Positions 27,563 to 35,522 of a stretch of 64,000 nt of DNA are shown here, piece after piece. This DNA comes from Duganella levis. GTDB lineage: Bacteria; Pseudomonadota; Gammaproteobacteria; Burkholderiales; Burkholderiaceae_D. The notes beneath the pieces are model-generated. The model searched no databases. It was not told the DNA's origin and saw only the letters and a program-made list of their open reading frames with translations. How positions within the stretch are numbered: position 1 is the first letter of the stretch; the number at the start of each line of letters is the position of its first letter. The position numbers were made by a program, and so were the translations under genes. The DNA is taken from assembly GCF_009857605.1 (NCBI RefSeq), contig NZ_WWCT01000005.1:124001-188000 (forward strand), in the 5' to 3' direction.

Positions 27563-28537
27563 ATGGACCTATTTGATCCAAGCGCCTTGCTGCGACGCCT
27601 GAGTACCCGCCTGAAGATGCGCCATCTGCTCTTGCTATTGCAAATACAGCAGCACAAGTCACTGACCCGTGTGGCCGAGCACATGGCCAGCACCCAGCCG
27701 GCCATTACCAACGCGCTCGCCGAATTGGAAGGGATGTTTGGCGGCCCGCTCTTTGATCGGTCGGTGCGTGGCATGGCGCCAACGGAATTGGGCAAGGTGG
27801 TGCTGGAACGGGCCGGCGCGATGGTCCATGATCTGCGCCACCTGGTGCGCGACATCGAGACGCAAACAGCCGGCTATGGCGGGCATCTGCATATCGGCAT
27901 CACACCTTTCATTTCGGGGCAGATACTCAGCAGTGCGATTCAGCAGACCCGGCTGGATGGCGACCAGCAGCTGACCGTAACGATTCACGAGGGAACCAGC
28001 GACCAGTTGCTGGCACAATTGAGCGAGCACGCTCTCGATCTCGTCATCGGGCGCGCCTCTTCCGGCGTGAATCAGACGAACATCCGATTCGAGGTGTTAT
28101 ATCGTCAGCAGCCGCGACTCATCGCCAGTCGCCGCCTGGCGGCGCAACTGGGGCGTGTGCGCCTGGATTGGCGCAAGATGGTTGATCTGGACTGGATACT
28201 GGGCGCGCCCAACACGCCCATGCGAGAGCAGGTGGCGGCCATTTTTCTCGGCGCGGGCATAGCGCCTCCCGTACCTGTTGTGGAAAGCTATTCAGCGAAA
28301 TTGATCGGTGAAATGATTGCAGCGAACGAAAGAGCCATCTCGATTGTTCCTGCCGATATTGCAGAAGAGCTGGTACGCGTCGTCGGCGTGGCGATCGTCC
28401 CGTATTCGATTGATTGGACACTTTCTCCGATTGCCTTATTCATGCGCTCGGATGGTCTGCCGCGCAAAGCTGAGCAACTGTTCGCCAACGCGCTACACGC
28501 TTCCTGCCAGAAAATTTGCGCAGGATTCTCGTCTTAG
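27563..28537 (+). CDS. LysR-family regulator divergent from maeB
   Basis: A LysR-type regulator of about 324 residues. The HTH region is LLLLLQIQQHKSLTRVAEHM with ASTQPAITNALAELEGMFGGPLF, followed by an effector-binding domain (HLHIGITPFISGQIL onward). The wording is like the GbpR/CbbR-related branch that begins LKMRHLLLLL. The start is uncertain: ATG 27563 gives the family N-terminus, while the in-frame ATG at 27524 would add 13 residues; neither has a strong ribosome-binding site. It may regulate malic enzyme in response to a central metabolite. This is inferred from position only. Confidence 0.85.
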   Translation: MDLFDPSALLRRLSTRLKMRHLLLLLQIQQHKSLTRVAEHMASTQPAITNALAELEGMFGGPLFDRSVRGMAPTELGKVVLERAGAMVHDLRHLVRDIETQTAGYGGHLHIGITPFISGQILSSAIQQTRLDGDQQLTVTIHEGTSDQLLAQLSEHALDLVIGRASSGVNQTNIRFEVLYRQQPRLIASRRLAAQLGRVRLDWRKMVDLDWILGAPNTPMREQVAAIFLGAGIAPPVPVVESYSAKLIGEMIAANERAISIVPADIAEELVRVVGVAIVPYSIDWTLSPIALFMRSDGLPRKAEQLFANALHASCQKICAGFSS

Positions 28538-28594
28538 AAATCAACGTGGTCACGCCAGGCGACATAATCATCCGTCTGGCACCAAGACGAATAT

Positions 28595-29125
28595 TTAACC
28601 GTCAACCGGTTGCGCCGGCGTATCCAGAATCAGCTGATAGAAAGCCAGGTCCAGCCAGTTGCCGAATTTGAAGCCGACTTGCGGCAGGGTGCCGACATGC
28701 TTGAAGCCGAGGCCTTCGTGCAGCTTGATGCTGCCGGCGTTGGCGGCGTCGATGCCGCCCATCATGGCGTGCAGGTTGTTGGCGCGGGCGGCGGCGATCA
28801 GTTCCTGCATCAGCTGCTTGCCCAGCCCCTTGCCGCGATGGTCTTTGTGGATGTACACCGAATGCTCCACCGTGTACTTGAACGCCGGGAAGGCGCGGAA
28901 GGTGCCGTAGCTGCCGAAACCGGCCAGCACGCCGTGTTCATCCTCGATGCCGATCACCGGGAACCCGCCATTGCGCTTGGTGTCAAACCAGGTGGTCATC
29001 ACCGCCGGAGTGCGCGGCTTGTATTCGTACAGCGCGGTGGAGTTCAGGATGGCGTCGTTGAAGATGTCCAGGATGGCGCCTGCGTGCCGCTCGAAACTGC
29101 ACTGCACGACGGTGTGCTTGCTCAT
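28595..29125 (-). CDS. GNAT N-acetyltransferase, phosphinothricin acetyltransferase type
   Basis: A 176-residue GNAT acetyltransferase. The acetyl-CoA pyrophosphate loop is DHRGKGLGKQL; FNDAILNSTALYEYKPRT and the YTVEHSVYIHKDHRG strand match the PAT/bar-like branch that acetylates phosphinothricin, methionine sulfone or related amines. The ATG at 29125 follows CCGAGAGCTATTCC. A palindrome with an embedded promoter candidate lies in its leader, and a 25-residue ORF with a good ribosome-binding site lies upstream on the same strand, so expression may be regulated. The substrate is not determined. Confidence 0.88.
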   Translation of the reverse strand: MSKHTVVQCSFERHAGAILDIFNDAILNSTALYEYKPRTPAVMTTWFDTKRNGGFPVIGIEDEHGVLAGFGSYGTFRAFPAFKYTVEHSVYIHKDHRGKGLGKQLMQELIAAARANNLHAMMGGIDAANAGSIKLHEGLGFKHVGTLPQVGFKFGNWLDLAFYQLILDTPAQPVDG

Positions 29126-29147
29126 GGAATAGCTCTCGGTGGTGGAA

Positions 29148-29180
29148 GGATGAATTTCCACTATACTGGAAACGCCATCC
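29148..29180 (-). promoter_or_regulatory. Palindrome/hairpin in GNAT leader, overlapping a promoter candidate
   Basis: On the minus strand GGATG-GCG-TTTCCA-GTATAG-TGGAAA-TT-CATCC forms a two-part stem with a 6-nt loop. The loop and right arm contain TATAGT, and TTGTAT lies 18 bp upstream, giving a sigma70-like promoter with an operator over its -10. Alternatively it is an RNA hairpin between the tiny ORF and the acetyltransferase. Confidence 0.5.
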
Positions 29181-29197
29181 ACCATACAAGAGAAACG

Positions 29198-29275
29198 TCA
29201 CTGGCGCAGCGCCATTTGCGACAGCAGGCTGACCAGCTCGCGCTTGAAGCGCATCAGGAATTCGGGTTGTGTCAT
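29198..29275 (-). CDS. Tiny ORF (25 aa), possible leader peptide
   Basis: MTQPEFLMRFKRELVSLLSQ then MALRQ and a stop. AGGAG stands 7 bases before the ATG, a better start signal than most genes in the window have. The peptide is an amphipathic, basic helix. It ends 72 bp before the GNAT start, with the palindrome in between, and a LysR-type dyad (29288-29300) lies directly upstream of its ribosome-binding site. It could be a regulatory leader or a small functional protein. No family is recognised. Confidence 0.5.
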   Translation of the reverse strand: MTQPEFLMRFKRELVSLLSQMALRQ

Positions 29276-29287
29276 GGCTATCTCCTG

Positions 29288-29396
29288 CAAGAAAAACTTG
29301 TTCATGGAATTTTGTCTGCGTATGCGTTATATTCTGCGCTGGCATTAAATCGTTATCAAACGAGTTATTCTCGCCACTCACATAAGAAAAACTTAT
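29288..29396. promoter_or_regulatory. Two LysR-type boxes between the tiny ORF and LysR gene
   Basis: CAAGAAAAACTTG (29288-29300) and ATAAGAAAAACTTAT (29382-29396) share the core AAGAAAAACTT; over 19 bases (29289-29307 and 29384-29402) they differ at one position. The centres are 95 bp apart, close to nine helical turns. Each is a T-N11-A-like dyad; one lies before the tiny ORF and the other before the LysR start. Autoregulation and control of the tiny ORF/GNAT unit are inferred. Confidence 0.5.
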
Positions 29397-29398
29397 TC

Positions 29399-30301
29399 AT
29401 GGCCAAACCACTGCGCTCCCTGTCCGGGTTGCTTGATTTTGATTGCGCCGCGCGCTGGGGCAGCTTCAAGCTGGCCGCGCAGGAGCTGCACAAGACGCCG
29501 GCCGCCATCAGCCTGCAAGTCAAGCAATTGGAGGAAACGCTGGGGTTTGAGCTGTTCGCGCGCTATCCGCGCCACATCGCGCTGACCGAAAAAGGCCAGG
29601 AGCTGGCCGCCACGGTGCGCCGCATGCTGGGCGAGTTGAATACCAAGGTGGCCGCGCTACAGGGCGGCGACGAGGAAAAAGTCCTGCGCATCTCGACCAC
29701 CCATTCGCTGGCGATCAAATGGCTGGTGCCGCGCATCCCGCGCTTCACCATGCGCCATCCGGAGCTCGACATCCGCATCGATTCCAGCGACCTGCTGGCC
29801 GATATGAACGACGGCGGCACCGACATCGCGGTGCGCACCTACGACGCCATCCCCGGCGATCCCGACCTGCTGTTCCAGGACGAGCTGGTGGCGGTCTATA
29901 GCCCGTCGCTACTGGCGCCCGGCGAAACCGAGATCACGCTGGAGACGCTGAACCGCTACCCCCTGCTGCACGAACAGACCACCGACACCTGGATCAAGCT
30001 GCTGCGGCATAACAACGCGCTTAACGAAAATTACAACTTCTCGCGCAGCTACACCAATTTCGCGGTGATGGTACAGTCGGCGCTGGCCGGGCAAGGCGTG
30101 GCGCTGGTGTCGCACGCGATCGCCAACGAAGATCTATGTAATGGTTCACTGAAAATGGTACGCTGCTCGCATGCCGAGTACAAGCGCGGTTACCGCATCA
30201 TCGTCGGCCGCGGCAAGGACGGCATGGGCAAGATCACGCACTTTTGCGACTGGCTGCGCGAAGAAGTAGCCGTGATGCAGAAAGGGTTCTATCAATGTTA
30301 A
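29399..30301 (+). CDS. LysR-family regulator (GcvA type)
   Basis: A 300-residue LysR-type regulator. The HTH is LLDFDCAARWGSFKLAAQEL with TPAAISLQVKQLEETLGFELF; the effector domain contains the GcvA-subgroup phrase THSLAIKWLVPRIPRF. The ATG at 29399 lies 2 bp after a dyad likely to be its own operator. It is divergent from the tiny ORF/GNAT unit and overlaps the start of the downstream periplasmic binding protein by 7 bp, so it may regulate both sides. Confidence 0.88.
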   Translation: MAKPLRSLSGLLDFDCAARWGSFKLAAQELHKTPAAISLQVKQLEETLGFELFARYPRHIALTEKGQELAATVRRMLGELNTKVAALQGGDEEKVLRISTTHSLAIKWLVPRIPRFTMRHPELDIRIDSSDLLADMNDGGTDIAVRTYDAIPGDPDLLFQDELVAVYSPSLLAPGETEITLETLNRYPLLHEQTTDTWIKLLRHNNALNENYNFSRSYTNFAVMVQSALAGQGVALVSHAIANEDLCNGSLKMVRCSHAEYKRGYRIIVGRGKDGMGKITHFCDWLREEVAVMQKGFYQC

Positions 30302-30999
30302 AGCGACTGATGTTGATCACGCTGCTGGCGGCAGCGCCGCTGCACGCCGCCGAAAAACCACCGCTGCGCTATCTGCAAAAAGTCGACGGCATGATGACGC
30401 CGGAGCAGCAGCAGACCACCCTGTTCCAGGACAAGCTGGGCGCCGCATTGGCGCATCAATTGGGACGCCAGGTGAAATACATCGCGCTGCCGCGCAGGCG
30501 TCTGATGGTGGCGCTGGAAAACGGCGAAGGCGATATTCTGTGCAGCTATCTGCCCGAATGGCTGCCCGGCGCGGTCGACTGGACCCGCGCCTTTATTCCC
30601 ACCAGCGAGGTGGTGGTGTCGTCGCCGCACGTCAAACCGCCGGCGACGGTATCGGACCTGCGCGGCCTGCGTCTCGGCACGGTACTCGGCTACCAATATC
30701 CCGAGCTGGAAAAAATCATCGGTAACGACTATATCCGCGACGATGCGCCAACCAGCGTGATGTCGATCCGAAAATGGCGCGCCGGCCGCATCGACTACCT
30801 GGTCACGCAACGCAGCGCCGTCAATCGGCAGCTCGCCGAGGGCGGCCTGCCGCCCGGCTATCATGTACTGGTGATCTACGAAGTGAAAGCCAAATGCGCC
30901 GTCTCCCGCAAGAGCCAGATCACCGTCGACGAAGTCAATGCGGTGATCAATGCCATGGAGAAGAGCGGCGAAATGGCCGGCATCCTGAAGCTGCGCTAG
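30295..30999 (+). CDS. Stand-alone periplasmic substrate-binding protein (SBP_bac_3-like)
   Basis: A 234-residue exported protein with signal peptide LKRLMLITLLAAAPLHAAE. It has the amino-acid-type binding-protein fold (SBP_bac_3): residues about 25-100 form the first lobe, ending LCSYLPEWLPGAVDWTRAF, then TVSDLRGLRLGTVLGYQYPE starts the second lobe. No permease or ATPase genes are present, so it is probably a sensor or scavenging protein, not part of a local ABC transporter. Its start overlaps the LysR stop by 7 bp, and its 3' end overlaps the GH3 gene by 4 bp. Confidence 0.8.
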   Translation: MLKRLMLITLLAAAPLHAAEKPPLRYLQKVDGMMTPEQQQTTLFQDKLGAALAHQLGRQVKYIALPRRRLMVALENGEGDILCSYLPEWLPGAVDWTRAFIPTSEVVVSSPHVKPPATVSDLRGLRLGTVLGYQYPELEKIIGNDYIRDDAPTSVMSIRKWRAGRIDYLVTQRSAVNRQLAEGGLPPGYHVLVIYEVKAKCAVSRKSQITVDEVNAVINAMEKSGEMAGILKLR

Positions 31000-33212
31000 C
31001 GCAGGGTCAGCGTGCTTTCGAGGCGGATGTCGTCCGAGGCGCTGCCCACCATCAGCTTGAAGTCGCCCGCTTCCGCGCCCCACGCCAGTTGGTTGTTGAA
31101 GAAGGACAGCGTATCGCGGTCGATGGTGAAGCTAATCCGGCGCGTCTCACCCGGCTTCAGGTGCACTTTCTGGAAGCCCTTCAACTCCTTCAGTGGACGC
31201 ACCACCGACGACACCATATCGCGCAGGTAAAGCTGCACAATCTCCGTGCCTTCCACCTTGCCGCTGTTGGCCAGATCGAACGACAGCGTCACCTTATCCT
31301 TGCCGCCCATGGCCGGGCTGCTCAGCGTGATGCCGGAGTATTTGAAGTCGGTGTAACTCAGGCCATGGCCAAACGCATAGCGCGGCGTGTTGACGGAATC
31401 GATATAGGCCGATTTGTAGACCACATTCTTTTCATCGGTGACCGGACGCCCCGTGCTGTACTGCGCATACGACAGCGGAATCTGCCCCACGCTGCGCGGG
31501 AAGGTGATCGGCAGCTTGGCGGACGGGTTGTAGTCGCCGAACAGCACATTGGCCACCGCGTTGCCGCCTTCGCTGCCGGGGAACCAGGCGTAGACGATGG
31601 CGTCGGCCTTGTCGGCGATGGTGTTGAACACCAGCGGACGGCCCGCCAGCATCACCACCACCACCGGCTTTCCGGTGGCTTTCAGCGCGTTGAACAGCGC
31701 TTCCTGCTGGCCGGGCAGCGAGATGTCGGTACGCGACTTGGCTTCGCCGCTCATATCCCAGGTTTCGCCAACCGCCAGCACGATGACGTCCGATTGCGAC
31801 GCAGTGGCGACAGCGGCGGCAAAGCCCTCGGCCGACGCGCAGCCAGGCGCGCAAGCTTGCGCGTAGCTGATCTCCGCCTTGCCGGCGTGGCCGCGCATGC
31901 CTTCCAGGATGCTGACTACCTTGGCGCGTTCGCCCTGCACCACCCAGCCGCCTTCCAGATCGCGCTGCGCATCGGCCAGCGGACCAATCACCGCAATGCG
32001 TTTGGCGTCGCGCGACAGCGGCAGCAGCTTGCCGTCGTTCTTCAGCAACACGATGGACTTCTGCGCCACATCCAGCGCGGCGGCGCGGTGCGAAGCGTCG
32101 CCCAGCACCGCCTTCTCGCGCGCGGCGTCGGAGTAGCGGTATGGATCGTCGAACAGACCCAGTTCAAATTTCTTGACCAGCACGCGGCGCACCGCATCGT
32201 CCAGCGTCGCCATCTTCACCTTGCCGGCTTTGACGGCGGCTTCCAGATGCTGGCTGTAGGCGTAGCCTTCCATGTCCATATCGCTGCCGGCGTTGATGGC
32301 CTTGACGGCGGCGTCGGACAAATCGGCCGCATAACCATGCGGCACCATCTCGCGCACCGAACCCCAGTCGCTGACCACGAAGCCTTTGTACTTCCACGCG
32401 CCCTTCAGGATATCGCGCTGAAGCATGCTGTTGCCGGTGGCCGGCACGCCGTTCAGCGTATTGAAGGAGTTCATGAAGGTGGCCGCGCCGGCATCGGCGG
32501 CAGCCTTGAATGGCGGCAGATAGACTTCGTACAGCTGCTGCGGACTCATATCGACCGCGTTGTAGTCGCGGCCCGCAATCGCCGCACCGTAGGCGGCGAA
32601 GTGCTTAGCGGTCGCCATCACGGAATCGGTGGCGCCGAGCTTCTTGCCCTGGAAGCCGTGCACGCGCGCGGTGGCGATCTGCGAACCGAGATAGGTGTCT
32701 TCGCCGGCGCCTTCCATCACGCGTCCCCAGCGCGGGTCGCGGGCCACGTCCACCATCGGCGCAAAGGTCCAGTGGATGCCGGCGGCAGCGGCTTCCCTGG
32801 CCGCGATGTGGGCGGACAGCTCGATCGCATCCAGATCCCACGACGCGGCTTCGCCCAGCGGAACGGGGAACACGGTCTTGTAGCCGTGGATAACGTCAAG
32901 GCTGAACAGCAGCGGGATCTTCAGGCGCGATTGCAGCGCCAGCGCCTGGATCTCGCGCGTGTCGGCCACGCCGATCACGTTCAGCATCGAGCCGACCTTG
33001 CCGGCGCGGATATCGGCCAGCTTGGCGGCATACTCGCTGCTGGTTGGGCCGGTGAACTGGCGGCCGGACAGTTGATGCAGCTGGCCGACCTTCTCGGCCA
33101 CCGTCATCTGTTTCATCAGGTCCGCGACCTTGCGGTCGATTTGCGCGTCTTGCGCGTGGACGGAAAAAGCCAGGGCCGCGCTGATGGCGGCAGCAATGTA
33201 TTGTATTTTCAT
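30996..33212 (-). CDS. bglX: GH3 beta-glucosidase-type glycoside hydrolase
   Basis: A 738-residue secreted enzyme with signal peptide IAAAISAALAFSVHAQ. GH3 layout: (beta/alpha)8 domain to about 360 with the nucleophile Asp282 in VVSDWGSV and the sugar-binding KHFAAYG near 203, then the alpha/beta sandwich domain (IAVIGPLAD, VIVLAVGETWDMSGEAKSRT) and a C-terminal fibronectin-III-like domain (HGLSYTDFKYSG to the end). It cleaves terminal beta-linked sugars in the periplasm. It is the last gene of the four-gene leftward operon; its ATG overlaps the GH2 stop (ATGA). The symbol follows E. coli BglX similarity; the exact substrate is inferred from the operon. Confidence 0.93.
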   Translation of the reverse strand: MKIQYIAAAISAALAFSVHAQDAQIDRKVADLMKQMTVAEKVGQLHQLSGRQFTGPTSSEYAAKLADIRAGKVGSMLNVIGVADTREIQALALQSRLKIPLLFSLDVIHGYKTVFPVPLGEAASWDLDAIELSAHIAAREAAAAGIHWTFAPMVDVARDPRWGRVMEGAGEDTYLGSQIATARVHGFQGKKLGATDSVMATAKHFAAYGAAIAGRDYNAVDMSPQQLYEVYLPPFKAAADAGAATFMNSFNTLNGVPATGNSMLQRDILKGAWKYKGFVVSDWGSVREMVPHGYAADLSDAAVKAINAGSDMDMEGYAYSQHLEAAVKAGKVKMATLDDAVRRVLVKKFELGLFDDPYRYSDAAREKAVLGDASHRAAALDVAQKSIVLLKNDGKLLPLSRDAKRIAVIGPLADAQRDLEGGWVVQGERAKVVSILEGMRGHAGKAEISYAQACAPGCASAEGFAAAVATASQSDVIVLAVGETWDMSGEAKSRTDISLPGQQEALFNALKATGKPVVVVMLAGRPLVFNTIADKADAIVYAWFPGSEGGNAVANVLFGDYNPSAKLPITFPRSVGQIPLSYAQYSTGRPVTDEKNVVYKSAYIDSVNTPRYAFGHGLSYTDFKYSGITLSSPAMGGKDKVTLSFDLANSGKVEGTEIVQLYLRDMVSSVVRPLKELKGFQKVHLKPGETRRISFTIDRDTLSFFNNQLAWGAEAGDFKLMVGSASDDIRLESTLTLR

Positions 33213-35107
33213 TTGTATTGTTGCTGCTTCTGGTCGTAGTAGGACTTCAGCGTGTAGAAGGCTTGCTTCTTCTTGCCGGTCTCGGAGATCAAACCCTTGC
33301 GGTTCCAGTAGTCCTGATAGTAAGGATGTGGACGACGTGGCGAGCGGAAGTCCGCCAGCACCCACGGCGTCATGCCGCGCAGGCCGGGAATCGCATCCAG
33401 CAGTTTGAAGGTATTCTTGTACAACTGGTCCTGATACTCTTCGCTCCACTTGGTGTCGCTGTCGGCGTGGTAGCCGCCCAGCGCATCGGCGCCGAACTCG
33501 GTCACGATCACCGGCTTGTTGTAATTGACCTTGAAGGAGAACTTCAGCATCTCCTTGTTGTTGGACCAGTACCAGCCGGCGTATTGGTTAAAGCTGGCCA
33601 GGTCGATCTTCTCGGCCAGCGGATCTTCCACCGTCACCACGTCGCCGCTGCGATGCACTTCCAGCGCAGCGCCAACCAAACGGGTATGGTCCAGCGACCG
33701 CACGGTATCGGCCAGCTTGCCCATGAATTGCGTGCGCACCGGACTGACAGGCGTCTCGTTACCGATTGACCAGATGATGACGCTGGCGCGGTTCTTGTCG
33801 CGCACAACGAGATCAGTCAGCTGCTGCTGCGCGTTGGCGTAGACTTCCGGCTTCTCCCACGAGATGGTCCAGTACACCGGCACCTCGGCCCACACCAGGA
33901 TGCCCATTTCGTCGGCCAGCTTGATCATCTCTTCGCTGTGCGGATAGTGCGCCAGGCGGACGTAGTTGCAGTTCATGTCCTTCGCCCATTGCAGCATCAT
34001 GCGCATATCGCCTTCACCGCGCAGGCGGCCGGGGATCAGCGGATTTTCGTCATGCAGCGAAATCCCGCGCAGGAAGATGGATTTCCCGTTCAGCAGAATA
34101 TCGTGGCCGCGCGTTTCGATGGTGCGCAGTCCGATGCGGTCGTTCAGCGTATCGGTGGCGCCGGCGATAGTCACGTTATACAGCTTGGGATCTTCCGGCG
34201 ACCAGTAGCGCACCTTGCTCTTCGGCAGCGCGATGCTGACGGCGGCGCGGCCGTTGGCGTCGGTGCGCACCACGGTCTTGAGACCCAGTTCCGCGATGGA
34301 GATGGTGACGTCCTGTGCGCGCTGTACACCAGCCAGCTGCACATGGCCTTCGATGCGGCCCATATCTCCCTTGGCCAGCTGGATCTGATAGTCCTCGATA
34401 TAGGTGTCCGGCGTTTCGGCAAGAATCACGTCACGTGTGATGCCGCCGTAGTTCCACCAGTCGGTATTCACGGTCGGGATATCGTCCTGATGGCGGGTGT
34501 TGTCGGCCTTGACGATGACGTTGTTCTCGCCCTTCAGCAAACGCCCCGTCACCTCGAACTGGAACGGCGTGAAGCCGCCCTTGTGGCTACCGATCTTTTT
34601 GCCATTCAGGTAGACGTGGGCTTCGTAATTGACGGCGCCAAAGTAGAGGAAGTAGCGCTTGCCGTCCTTCGGCGCGGCGACGAACTTCTGCCGCATCCAC
34701 AGCGTGCCTTCATAGAATTCCAGCTTGGCGTTCTGCGAATTCCAGTCGCCCGGCACCGCCAGCGTCGGCGAGCTGTCGAAGTTGTATTCAACCGCATCAT
34801 CCTTGTCCTTCGGCTTGCGGTCGTCGTAGAAGCCACCGGCGCCGCTCGGCGACTGGTCGAACGGCTGACGGCGATAGTTGTAGTATCCCGTCTCGTACGG
34901 ATCGATGATGTAGCTCCAGCGGCCATCCAGCAGCACATGCTGGCGGCCGTAGATGTTTTGCAGCGTGGGCGGCTGCTTGGCCAGTTCGGCGCGCGCGCCG
35001 TTGCCCTTGTTGGCCTGCGCCTGTCCCGGCGCCTGATCGTCCTGCGCGCCCGCCGTCAGCGTGACGGCAAGGCAGCTTGATAACAGCAGCTTCCACACTT
35101 TATGCAT
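33209..35107 (-). CDS. GH2 glycoside hydrolase, beta-glucuronidase/uronidase-like
   Basis: A 632-residue secreted enzyme with signal peptide LLLSSCLAVTLTAGAQ. Order: sugar-binding jelly roll (about 55-235), immunoglobulin-like sandwich (about 235-325), and a (beta/alpha)8 barrel. Acid/base Glu451 is in WSIGNETP and nucleophile Glu537 in VIVTEFGAD. Near the C-terminus DYWNRKGLIS carries the Asn-x-Lys motif that in GH2 beta-glucuronidases holds the uronate carboxylate, so an acidic sugar is the likely substrate. It lies between the CHMI gene (22 bp away) and GH3 (4-bp overlap). A beta-galactosidase role is less likely because of the N-x-K motif. Confidence 0.9.
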   Translation of the reverse strand: MHKVWKLLLSSCLAVTLTAGAQDDQAPGQAQANKGNGARAELAKQPPTLQNIYGRQHVLLDGRWSYIIDPYETGYYNYRRQPFDQSPSGAGGFYDDRKPKDKDDAVEYNFDSSPTLAVPGDWNSQNAKLEFYEGTLWMRQKFVAAPKDGKRYFLYFGAVNYEAHVYLNGKKIGSHKGGFTPFQFEVTGRLLKGENNVIVKADNTRHQDDIPTVNTDWWNYGGITRDVILAETPDTYIEDYQIQLAKGDMGRIEGHVQLAGVQRAQDVTISIAELGLKTVVRTDANGRAAVSIALPKSKVRYWSPEDPKLYNVTIAGATDTLNDRIGLRTIETRGHDILLNGKSIFLRGISLHDENPLIPGRLRGEGDMRMMLQWAKDMNCNYVRLAHYPHSEEMIKLADEMGILVWAEVPVYWTISWEKPEVYANAQQQLTDLVVRDKNRASVIIWSIGNETPVSPVRTQFMGKLADTVRSLDHTRLVGAALEVHRSGDVVTVEDPLAEKIDLASFNQYAGWYWSNNKEMLKFSFKVNYNKPVIVTEFGADALGGYHADSDTKWSEEYQDQLYKNTFKLLDAIPGLRGMTPWVLADFRSPRRPHPYYQDYWNRKGLISETGKKKQAFYTLKSYYDQKQQQYK

Positions 35108-35129
35108 TCATGTCTCCTGAAGTATTTTT

Positions 35130-35510
35130 TTAGTTGGTGAACTTGCCTTCGTAGCCGGGCGGCGTGGCGTCGATGTGCAGCGTGAGTCGCAGCGGCAGCT
35201 TGTCCAGCATCGGCGCCAGATGCGCGCGCGCCGCCGTCAGCAGCGCATCGCCTATCGTTTTCACCAGTTCCGGACTGCGGCCCGGCGTGATGCGCATATT
35301 CATGTAGACGAAAGCCCGGCCCTGCTCTCCATCCGCCACCGCGAACTGCGCGGCCGGATAGGCCAGCACGCGCGTGCCGTACAGCGGGAACACCAGCGTG
35401 CCGGTCGCATCCTGCAACGTGACCAGCGTGTGCGACAGCGTCTTGCACAATTCGCCGATGTCCGTATGCGCATCCAGGTTGGCGGTGTATTCGATTGTCA
35501 GATGCGGCAT
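35130..35510 (-). CDS. 5-carboxymethyl-2-hydroxymuconate isomerase (CHMI)-family tautomerase
   Basis: A 126-residue protein, the same length as E. coli HpaF. It begins MPHLTIEYTANL, giving the N-terminal Pro that is the catalytic base of the tautomerase superfamily; TRVLAYPAAQFAVADGEQGRAFVYMNMRITPGRSPE matches the CHMI core. It has no signal peptide and so is cytosolic. The known reaction belongs to homoprotocatechuate breakdown, but no hpa gene is present; here it sits between secreted carbohydrate enzymes, 12 bp after the unknown gene. A tautomerase step on an unsaturated uronate or its keto form is an attractive but unproven idea. Confidence 0.88.
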   Translation of the reverse strand: MPHLTIEYTANLDAHTDIGELCKTLSHTLVTLQDATGTLVFPLYGTRVLAYPAAQFAVADGEQGRAFVYMNMRITPGRSPELVKTIGDALLTAARAHLAPMLDKLPLRLTLHIDATPPGYEGKFTN

Positions 35511-35522
35511 ACGATTCCCCTT

